Assembly (NCBI RefSeq): GCF_018131225.1 | Contig: NZ_JAFCMM010000006.1 | Location: 372,001-436,000, forward strand | DNA: 64,000 bases | Reading direction: 5' to 3' | Source: Bradyrhizobium sp. U87765 SZCCT0048 | GTDB taxonomy: Bacteria > Pseudomonadota > Alphaproteobacteria > Rhizobiales > Xanthobacteraceae | Part shown: positions 19,977 to 26,798 of the stretch, piece by piece | Layout of the letters: each line of letters opens with the position of its first letter | Position numbering within the stretch: the first letter of the stretch is position 1 | The notes under the pieces: model-generated | Seen by the model: the letters and a program-made list of their open reading frames with translations, nothing else | What the model was told of the DNA's origin: nothing | The model's database searches: none | Translations under genes and position numbers: made by a program

Positions 19977-20906
19977 TCAGGCGGCCGGGCGAAAATAGCC
20001 TGGCGGACGCTTGGTGTCGCGGCGGATCAGCCGGCGCAGCGTGGAGGGCTCGGCATATCCGACCTTGACGGCGATCTGCTCGACCGGCAGCCGCGTGGTC
20101 TCGAGGAGAAATCGCGCGGTCTCGAGCCTGATCCGCTGCACGAACTGGATCGGCGACAGGCCGCAGGTGGCGGCCATCCGCCGCGCGAATGTTCGCGGCG
20201 CCAGCGCGACGGACGCGGCAACTTCGTCGATCGCAAAGTCGCGTGCGATGTTGGCCCGCACCCAGTTCTCGGCCTGGGCGATTTTCGGATCCTGCCCCGC
20301 CAGAAATGTGATCGCCATGAACGGTGCCTGCGAACGCCGCTCGTCGAGCAGCAGATAGCGCGCGCAGGCCTGGGCGAGACTCGGGCCCGCGAACTTGTCG
20401 ACGATGGCGAGCATCAGGTCCATCTGCGCCATGGCGGCGCCGCCAGTTGCGACCGGCCAATCCGCGACCACGATCTGCTCGGCCTCGAGCGTGACTTTGG
20501 GGTAGCGCTGGCGAAACAACGGCGCGTACCACCATGTCGTCGTCGCCCGCCGCCCATCGAGCGCGCCTGTCTCGGCAAGCAGGAAAGTGCTGGCGCAGGA
20601 CGCCCCGAGCATGGCGCCGCCCGCGAAGGCGCTGGCGATCATGTCCCCGGCCCGCCGGCATGCGGGACTGAGCAATTTGCGCTCCAGCTCGGCGGCCGTC
20701 GTCGTGCCCAGGCCCGGGACGATGACGAGATCGGCGCTGCGCACATCGCCGTTGCTTCGTCGCGCGCGGCAATGGACGGCCGCAACCTCGAACGGCATGG
20801 TGCGCTTTGCGCCGCTGATGTGGTTGGCGGTCGCCAGCACGTCGTGCGTGATGGCGGCGCTGGACGCAAGGCAGCCTTCGATCTCGATTACGGCGACCCT
20901 GGTCAT
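19977..20906 (-). CDS. GlxA-family AraC-type transcriptional regulator
   Basis: A 309-residue regulator. The N-terminal DJ-1/PfpI-like domain (VAVIEIEGCLASS, DLVIVPGLG, then a nucleophile-elbow-like GASCAST) is followed by a C-terminal double helix-turn-helix (IDEVAASVALAPRTFARRM, LPVEQIAVKVGYAEPSTLRRLIRRD). It diverges from the dienelactone-hydrolase-like gene and probably controls it through the inverted repeat at 20920-20954. The sensed ligand is unknown. Confidence 0.9.
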   Translation of the reverse strand: MTRVAVIEIEGCLASSAAITHDVLATANHISGAKRTMPFEVAAVHCRARRSNGDVRSADLVIVPGLGTTTAAELERKLLSPACRRAGDMIASAFAGGAMLGASCASTFLLAETGALDGRRATTTWWYAPLFRQRYPKVTLEAEQIVVADWPVATGGAAMAQMDLMLAIVDKFAGPSLAQACARYLLLDERRSQAPFMAITFLAGQDPKIAQAENWVRANIARDFAIDEVAASVALAPRTFARRMAATCGLSPIQFVQRIRLETARFLLETTRLPVEQIAVKVGYAEPSTLRRLIRRDTKRPPGYFRPAA

Positions 20907-20919
20907 GTCAACAATGCCA

Positions 20920-20954
20920 TGTCAAAAATGACCCGTTTAATGTCGATTTTGACA
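20920..20954. promoter_or_regulatory. Inverted repeat TGTCAAAA...TTTTGACA in the divergent promoter
   Basis: Arms at 20920-20927 and 20947-20954, partly extended by TGAC/GTCG inside, with centre near 20937. It lies 14 bases before the GlxA-family start and about 105 bases before the hydrolase start. It is a candidate operator for autoregulation and divergent control; the TTTTGACA arm could also hold a -35 box. Confidence 0.5.
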
Positions 20955-21060
20955 CTAGATCGATGCCACCGAAAACGCAACGATCCCGGCGAAGATGGTC
21001 GCTGCGGCGGGGAGGGTGATCCCCGTTCCGGCCTTCATCCCTTGCGAGGAGACTGACACG

Positions 21061-21921
21061 ATGCCGACCCGCTCCATGAAACAGGACGACCCGCTGGAGG
21101 ATTTCACGCGCCGCGAGATGACGCTCGATGGCGTCGCCAAAGCCGTTTTCGTGGCCGGTACGGGGCCGGCGGTGATCGTGATGGCGGAGATGCCGGGGAT
21201 CAGTCCCTATGTCGCGCGATTTGCCCGCTGGGTGCGCGACGCCGGTTTCACCGTGTACATGCCCTCGCTGTTCGGGCGCGACGGCGCGGTTCCGGACGCC
21301 GAGGAAGGGGCTGCCGTTTTCCAGCGTGCCTGCATCAGTGCCGAATTTCGTGCCATGGCGTCGAACGAATCCAGTCCGGTGACGAAATGGCTGCGCGCGC
21401 TTGCGCGCCACGCGCACGACGAATGCGGCGGGCCCGGCGTCGGCGCGATCGGGATGTGTTTCACCGGCAACTTCGCGCTCACCATGATGCTGGAGCCGGC
21501 GGTGCTGGCGCCGGTGTTGTCGCAGCCGTCGCTGCCGCTGAACAATCCGGCCGGCATCGAGATCGCGCCGGACGAGATCAAGGCCGTGCGCGAGCGGCTG
21601 GATCGCGAAGATCTCACCGTGATGGGCTATCGCTTCGCCGGCGACAAATTCTGCATGGCGCAGCGCTTCGCGGCCTATGCGGATGCGCTCGGCGGTCGTT
21701 TCGTCGCCCGCGTCCTGCCGGACAGCGCCGCCAACACCGATGTCGCGCCGTTTTTCGCCAGACATGTCACGACCCCGCACAGCGTCGTGACGGCGCACCT
21801 GATCGACGAAGACGGACAGCCGACGATCGCAGCCCGCGACGAAATTCTTGCCTTCTTCCGCTGGCGGCTGGCCGGCGGCGCAGGGATCGACGCAGCCGCC
21901 GCCGTTGGCGCCAGGCCGTGA
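21061..21921 (+). CDS. Dienelactone hydrolase family protein
   Basis: A 286-residue alpha/beta hydrolase of the dienelactone hydrolase group. It has VIVMAEMPGISPYVARFARW, a nucleophile elbow GAIGMCFTGNF with Cys at about 133 (Cys replaces Ser, as in DLH), and a late His in LIDEDGQP context. GAGGAG lies nine bases upstream of ATG 21061. It is followed by the tautomerase, which suggests a small catabolic unit for a lactone or keto acid. Substrate unknown. Confidence 0.85.
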   Translation: MPTRSMKQDDPLEDFTRREMTLDGVAKAVFVAGTGPAVIVMAEMPGISPYVARFARWVRDAGFTVYMPSLFGRDGAVPDAEEGAAVFQRACISAEFRAMASNESSPVTKWLRALARHAHDECGGPGVGAIGMCFTGNFALTMMLEPAVLAPVLSQPSLPLNNPAGIEIAPDEIKAVRERLDREDLTVMGYRFAGDKFCMAQRFAAYADALGGRFVARVLPDSAANTDVAPFFARHVTTPHSVVTAHLIDEDGQPTIAARDEILAFFRWRLAGGAGIDAAAAVGARP

Positions 21922-21988
21922 AGGTGATCGGCGGCCTGTTCGCCTCGTTCAGGGATCGCCGCCGGTACCACCCTCAATGGAGACATTC

Positions 21989-22462
21989 ATGCCGAACATG
22001 ATCGTCAAGGTGCCGGAAGGCGTATTCGATGAAACCGCCCGCGCTGCGCTCGGCAAGGGCCTTCACGCTGCGGCCAAGGCCGTCGAAGGGTGGGGCGACG
22101 ATCCGCGGCAGGAGATCCTCACCTGGGTGCTGGTCGAGGAAGTGAAGCAAGGCTGTTTTTTTGCGGGCGGCGCGGACCAGACCTCGCGGTTCATCCCGGT
22201 CATCGTCTTGCTGTATCCTCCGGCCGGCGTCATCGATGAGGCAGGACGCGCCGAGGCCGTTCGGCGCATCCATCAAGCAGTCACGGATGCAAAGCCCGCC
22301 GATGATCCACGCCGGGTCGCGACCTCGATCATGGTCCGGGATGTCGCCGACGGCACCTGGGGCGCGAGCGGCGAGATCTGGCGGCTGCCCGATTTCGCGC
22401 GCGCTGCCGGATACAAGCACCTCCGGCATCTCTGCGCGCCGATGGCGACAGGCATCGCGTGA
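21989..22462 (+). CDS. Tautomerase superfamily protein (Pro-1 type)
   Basis: A 157-residue protein starting MPNMIVKVPEGVF. Removal of Met would expose the catalytic N-terminal Pro of the 4-oxalocrotonate tautomerase superfamily. Length suggests two fused tautomerase-like units, or the double-domain type. The start at 21989 has GGAG six bases upstream; an ATG 12 bases earlier (METF) would place Pro internally and is disfavoured. It probably forms an operon with the DLH-family gene. Confidence 0.75.
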   Translation: MPNMIVKVPEGVFDETARAALGKGLHAAAKAVEGWGDDPRQEILTWVLVEEVKQGCFFAGGADQTSRFIPVIVLLYPPAGVIDEAGRAEAVRRIHQAVTDAKPADDPRRVATSIMVRDVADGTWGASGEIWRLPDFARAAGYKHLRHLCAPMATGIA

Positions 22463-22500
22463 GGCGCCGTCCACGGCGGGCGGCGTGCCGGCGCCTGTGC

Positions 22501-23904
22501 TTACGCCGTCACCGGATCGATCGGCGACGGCGGCGTGCCGCCGGCCTCGATGGCTTCGCCGGCGGCGAGGCAGAGGTCCTCGCGGTAGCGGCCGGCGACG
22601 ATCTGCACGCCGACCGGCGTACGCCCGACGAGGCCGGTCGAGACCGCAAGGCCCGGCAGGCCGAGCAGCGGCAGGCCGATCTGCGTCATCTGCGCCCGCC
22701 ACACCCGCGCGAAGGTGGCATCGTCCCGCGTATCGAGATGGTTGGCGAACGGCAGCTCCGCCGACACCGGCATGACGATCACCGGATAGCGCTCGAGCAG
22801 CAGCAGCCAGTCGCGCAGCAGCGTCGCGCGGCGGCTCAGCAGCTTTGAGAAGCTGGCGAAGTCGAGCTTGCGGGCGTTGTCGCGGTGGTTGCGCAGCACA
22901 TGGATGGCGGCGGGATCGCCCTCGCGCTCGGCGGCGGCGACCATGCCGTCATAGCCGTCGGCGAGCCACAGCAGCGTCTGCAGGTCGGCGGCTTCCGCCA
23001 GCGGCGGCGTCGCCGGCAGCTCCTCGACGATCCAGCCGGCGTCGGCGAGGCGTCTGCCGGCATCCAGCACGGCAGCCCGGACCTCGGGGGCGACCTCGAG
23101 GCCATCCGGCGCGGGCGTCAGCGCGGCGCGCTTCTCGACCGGCGGGCCTTCGAGCGGCGCGGGCACCCACCACGGATCGCGCGGATCGCGCGCCGCCATC
23201 GCGGCCAGCGACAGGCGGATGTCGGCAATGGAGCGCGCCAGCGGGCCCGACACCGCGCCGAGCTGGCCGCCGATCGAGCGCTCGGGTGCCGTGGCGTTGA
23301 ACGCCGGGATGCGGCCGAGCGTCGGCCGCAGGCCATGCACGCCACAGGCATAGGCGGGATAGCGGATCGAGCCGGCGATATCCGAGCCGTGGCCGATCGC
23401 GCCGATGCCGGCGGCGACGGCTGCGGCCGCGCCGCCCGACGAGCCACCCGGGGTCAGCGATGGGTCGCGCGGGTTCTTTGTCTCGCCATGGATCTGGTTG
23501 GAGGTGAACCAGCGCAGCGAGAACGCCGGCGTGTTGGTGCGGCCGATCAATACGGCGCCGGCCTTGACGAGGTTGTCGACCACCGGGCTGCTGGCCTTGG
23601 CGACGAGATCGCGCTGCTGCTTCAGCCCGTTGGTGGTGGCGTAGCCGGCCTGGTCGACGTTGACCTTGATGGTGACGGGCACGCCGGCCATGGCGCCGGC
23701 GTCCTCGCCGCGCTTGAGCGTCGCATCGATGGCGTCGGCGCGGGCGAGGGCTTCCTCCGGGCGATGCTCGATCACGGCGTTGATCGCGGGATTGACGGCA
23801 TCGAGCCGCGCCAGCGTCGCCACCGTCGCCTCGCGCGCCGAGACCTTGCGGCCGCGGATCTCCGCCGCCAGTTCGGTCGCCGTCAGTTGCCAGAGTTCAG
23901 CCAT
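22501..23904 (-). CDS. Amidase signature family enzyme
   Basis: A 467-residue amidase. The catalytic triad is visible: Lys in VPVTIKVNVD, a cis-Ser and Ser nucleophile in TPGGSSGGAAAAVAAG, and the glycine-rich stretch IGHGSDIAGSIRYPA. The C-terminus holds PLLGLPGLAVSTGL, typical of the family. ATG 23904 (MAELWQLTATELA) is used; the frame runs 75 bases further up without family homology. The substrate amide is unknown. Its 3' end is duplicated at 19894. Confidence 0.9.
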   Translation of the reverse strand: MAELWQLTATELAAEIRGRKVSAREATVATLARLDAVNPAINAVIEHRPEEALARADAIDATLKRGEDAGAMAGVPVTIKVNVDQAGYATTNGLKQQRDLVAKASSPVVDNLVKAGAVLIGRTNTPAFSLRWFTSNQIHGETKNPRDPSLTPGGSSGGAAAAVAAGIGAIGHGSDIAGSIRYPAYACGVHGLRPTLGRIPAFNATAPERSIGGQLGAVSGPLARSIADIRLSLAAMAARDPRDPWWVPAPLEGPPVEKRAALTPAPDGLEVAPEVRAAVLDAGRRLADAGWIVEELPATPPLAEAADLQTLLWLADGYDGMVAAAEREGDPAAIHVLRNHRDNARKLDFASFSKLLSRRATLLRDWLLLLERYPVIVMPVSAELPFANHLDTRDDATFARVWRAQMTQIGLPLLGLPGLAVSTGLVGRTPVGVQIVAGRYREDLCLAAGEAIEAGGTPPSPIDPVTA

Positions 23905-24102
23905 GTCGTCCCCGCATCTCAGTGTGGTCTCGGTCTTGGGTTGGAGCGGCAGTATCGCGGCGCGGGGCGGGCAGGGCAAGATGGCCGGACCGCATGCGGC
24001 TGTGGGCCCCGGGCATCGGTCGGGCGCTCGCGGGCGATCGCAGGACCTGCAGTCCGAATGGTCGACGAGGGCCGTGGAGAACGAGGCGGTTGGTCACAGG
24101 AT

Positions 24103-24200
24103 GCGTCGTTGCCGGGCTTGACCCGGCAATCCAGCTTGCGCGCGATGTGACGAGACCCAGGTCGGAAACATCCGACCTGGGTTGTCTCGGGGCTACGCGC
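24103..24200. repeat. Dispersed intergenic repeat with a strong hairpin
   Basis: This part of the 336-base gap between the amidase and the Bug gene holds TTGCCGGGCTTGACCCGGCA, a short palindrome of a kind common between genes in this group. A hairpin follows: 10-bp stem CCAGGTCGGA/TCCGACCTGG with AACA loop (24157-24180) flanked by GAGAC/GTCTC (24152-24188). No T tract follows on the minus strand, so it is not a canonical terminator for the Bug gene. No gene is seen here. Confidence 0.6.
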
Positions 24201-24240
24201 CGGCCCGGTGATGACACAGAAAATGCGGAAGCGTGTTGGC

Positions 24241-25218
24241 TCACTCCATCGTCGCGCCGGACAGCTTCACCGCGTCCTCGGCGCGTTTCGCTTCCTCGAC
24301 GAGAAAAGCCTGCATGCCCTCGGGCGTCGCGCCGACGAGGTCGACGCCGAGCGAAGCAAGGCGCTCCTTCACCGCCGGCTGCTTCAGTGCGTCGGCGAAC
24401 GCCGCGCTCCATTTGGCGACGATCGCCGGCGGCGTGGCCTTGCGCGCCAGCACGCCGAACCACGACTTCGACGTGAAACCCTTGACGCCGAGCTCGTCGA
24501 TGGTCGGCAGGTCGGGCAGCAGCGGAATCCGTTTTTCGTTGGCCACCGCGATCGGCCGCAGCGTGCCGCCCCTGAGCTGCTCGGAGACGTTCTGCAGGTC
24601 GCCGAGCATGGCGTTGACATGGCCGGCGACGAGATCGTTCATCGCCGGGGCGCTGCCCTTGTAGGGCACATGGACGATGTCGATGCCGAGCTTGCGCTTG
24701 AGCACTTCGAAGCCGAGATGGTTGGACGACCCCGAGCCGAACGAGGCGAAGGTGGCACTGCCGCCCTGGGCCTTCGCCCAGGCGACGAACTCGGGCAGCG
24801 TCTTCGCCGGCACCTTGGGGTTGACCACGAGAATGTGCGGACTGAGCGCGAACAGCGACACGCCGGTGAAGTCGCGGTCCCACACATAAGGCTTTGTCGG
24901 CAGCAGCAGCGGCGAAATAAGAAAACTGTTGGAAGCCGCGAGCAGAGTGTAGCCGTCGGCGGCGGCCGCTGCCGCGGCCTGGCTGCCGATGGTGGTGCCG
25001 CCGCCGGGTTTGTTCTCGATCACGACGGTCGCCTTCCACTGGGTGCCGATGAGATCGGCCAGTGTGCGCGTGATCAGGTCGGTGCCGCCGCCCGACGCGA
25101 ACGGCACGATGATGCGCACCGGGCGCGACGGATAGTCGTCGGCGCGGGCCGTCAGGGGCATGGAGGCGGCGAACGCGAGGGCGGGCAGGCGGACGAACGA
25201 ACGGCGGGACACGGGCAC
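24241..25218 (-). CDS. Bug-family tripartite tricarboxylate transporter substrate-binding protein
   Basis: A 325-residue periplasmic binding protein (TctC/Bug fold). The Tat-like signal SRRSFVRLPALAFAAS ends at ARADD. The mature part YPSRPVRIIVPFASGGGTDL holds the signature loop that binds a carboxylate ligand through waters; a VHVPYKGSAPAMNDLVAGHV motif follows. A GTG start at 25218 with AGGA seven bases upstream is chosen; another GTG six bases later is possible. No membrane TctA/TctB genes are adjacent, so it is an orphan, as is usual for this family. Confidence 0.9.
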   Translation of the reverse strand: MPVSRRSFVRLPALAFAASMPLTARADDYPSRPVRIIVPFASGGGTDLITRTLADLIGTQWKATVVIENKPGGGTTIGSQAAAAAAADGYTLLAASNSFLISPLLLPTKPYVWDRDFTGVSLFALSPHILVVNPKVPAKTLPEFVAWAKAQGGSATFASFGSGSSNHLGFEVLKRKLGIDIVHVPYKGSAPAMNDLVAGHVNAMLGDLQNVSEQLRGGTLRPIAVANEKRIPLLPDLPTIDELGVKGFTSKSWFGVLARKATPPAIVAKWSAAFADALKQPAVKERLASLGVDLVGATPEGMQAFLVEEAKRAEDAVKLSGATME

Positions 25219-25318
25219 GGGCGGTTCCTGGATCGAGACGGCGGCCCGCGGCTGCGGGCGCGCGCCATCTTGTCCAAAGCCGCGATGGCTTGCAATCGGC
25301 CGGCCCGCTGGTCCGTGG

Positions 25319-25519
25319 TCAGGCCGCGCGTCGACGGCCCGCGTGCGGAGCAGCGCCGTGCTTGGCGATCCATTTCGGCCCGGGGCCGCGCATGTAGTGG
25401 CGCGATGGATCGTAGGTGCCCGGTTTGCGGCCGGTGACGAATGTGGTGAGCGCCTGGGCGGCGGCACCGAGCGCCTGCCGCAAGGCAGACCCGACGACGA
25501 ACACGGCGTGTGGGACCAT
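25319..25519 (-). CDS. Small protein of unknown function
   Basis: A 66-residue protein with a hydrophobic N-terminal half (MVPHAVFVVGSALRQALG) and a basic tail (RHYMRGPGPKWIAKHG). GAGGAG lies seven bases upstream of the ATG, which supports translation. No domain is recognised. It sits alone between the Bug gene and the repeat array. Confidence 0.5.
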   Translation of the reverse strand: MVPHAVFVVGSALRQALGAAAQALTTFVTGRKPGTYDPSRHYMRGPGPKWIAKHGAAPHAGRRRAA

Positions 25520-25630
25520 GATGCATCTCCTCGACCTGCCAAGACTACGCCGGGGACGCATAGGGATGCGAGACGGGCGCGATGGCCGCGGCATAGGCGG
25601 CGCATAAAGAGCCTGATGGCCGATGCCCCG

Positions 25631-26475
25631 GGGGCCGTCGCCCTTCGAGGGCCGCGCGGTGCGCGGCCGCCTCAGGGTGACGGGAATAGGCTCGGGATGT
25701 TCGGCTGGTGTCGATGGCAACCGCGCCCTTCAGCGGAGGCATCTCGGTGATGCAAGGCCTTTACGTCGTCCCGATGCCTCTCTCCGCCATTCCGATGCCT
25801 CTCCCCGTCATCCTGAGGTGCGAGCGTCAGCGAGCCTCGAAGGATGGACGGCCGATGCGTTGGCCGGACGGAACGTGCCGGCGACGATGGTGCATGTCGT
25901 CGGCGTGGGGGCCGTCGCCCTTCGAGGGCCGCGCGAGGCGCGGCCGCCTCAGGGTGACGGGAATAAGTTCGGGATGTTCGGCTGGTGTTAATGGCCGCCG
26001 CGCCTTTCGGCGGAAGCATCTCGGCGATGCAAGGCCTTCACGTCGTCCCGATGCCTCTCGCCGCCATTCCGATGTCTCTCCCCGTCATCCTGAGGTGCGA
26101 GCGTCAGCGAGCCTCGAAGGATGGACGGCCGATGCGTTGGCCGGACGGAACGTGCCGGCGACGATGGTGCATGTCGTCGGCGTGGGGGCCGTCGCCCTTC
26201 GAGGGCCGCGAGAGGCGCGGCCGCCTCAGAGTGACGGGAATAAGTTCGGGATGTTCGGTTGGTGTTAATGGCCGCCGCGCCTTTCGGCGGAAGCATCTCG
26301 GCGCTGCAAGGTCTTCACGTCGTCCCGATGCTTCTCGCCGCCATTCCGATGTCTCTCCCCGTCATCCTGAGGTGCGAGCGAAGCGAGCCTCGAAGGATGG
26401 ACAACCGCTGAGCGACCGCGCGGGCCGTCGCCCTTCGAGGGTCCCGCTCCGCGGGACCACCTCAGGGTGACGGAT
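25631..26475. repeat. Tandem array of about three 276/278-bp units built from inverted palindromic repeats
   Basis: Units begin at 25631, 25907 and 26185 (periods 276 and 278); a shorter third unit ends where a last half-element starts near 26422. Each unit contains two inverted versions of one palindromic element: CCGTCATCCTGAGGTGCGAG...CCTCGAAGGATGG (e.g. 25805-25852) and its reverse form CGTCGCCCTTCGAGG...CCTCAGGGTGACGG. Single copies of such elements are scattered between genes in Bradyrhizobium relatives (general knowledge). The long frames open through the array repeat the same residues and are not genes. Confidence 0.85.
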
Positions 26476-26798
26476 CACATCGGTCGAACGCGCGGATCAC
26501 GTCAATGGGACTTCAAGCACGTGGTGCCTCTCGTGGCTCCGCAGCGCATCTCCAAGGCTGGTTACCTTCCGTTAGAGATACCAGAAACCGTTATGCAAAT
26601 CGCAGATACTGCCGAGCCAATTTGATCGGCGGCAACGTTGCGACTCCTCATCAGGCGGGACTATGACGCACGCCAGCGATTAGAGAGCGGCCTTCAGCGA
26701 GACGGGAAGCGTGAAGGTATTTCTCAGATGCTCGACATAGTAGCCGCGCATGCTCGACGGTGCTCGCTCGTGCTCGACACCGGGGCGGCCACTACCCC
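26476..26798. other. Intergenic segment at the left edge of the IetAS region
   Basis: About 320 bases of lower G+C sequence between the repeat array and the ietS stop. On the minus strand a short frame ending at 26680 reads RGYYVEHLRNTFTLPVSLK and then stops. It looks like the tail of a broken gene but matches nothing I recognise. No intact gene is supported. Confidence 0.5.

Noticed and set aside
19155..21056. Long plus-strand frame of 633 codons over the hydrolase and GlxA genes
   Set aside because: It spans two real genes on opposite strands in the wrong frame, with Arg-rich low-complexity translation and no family match.
24152..24188. Rho-independent terminator of the Bug gene
   Set aside because: The hairpin is strong but lacks a T tract on the minus strand and resembles a dispersed intergenic palindrome.
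25623..26470. Several overlapping frames with repeated RASASLEGWTADALAG-type peptides
   Set aside because: They are translations of the tandem palindromic repeat and have no ribosome-binding sites.
25631..26475. CRISPR array
   Set aside because: Repeat units are ~277 bp and contain inverted palindromes, with no short constant repeats separated by unique spacers and no cas genes nearby.
26680..26760. Possible gene tail ending VSLKAAL before the ietS region
   Set aside because: Only about 25 codons with no recognisable family; noted in the intergenic entry but not called as a gene remnant.
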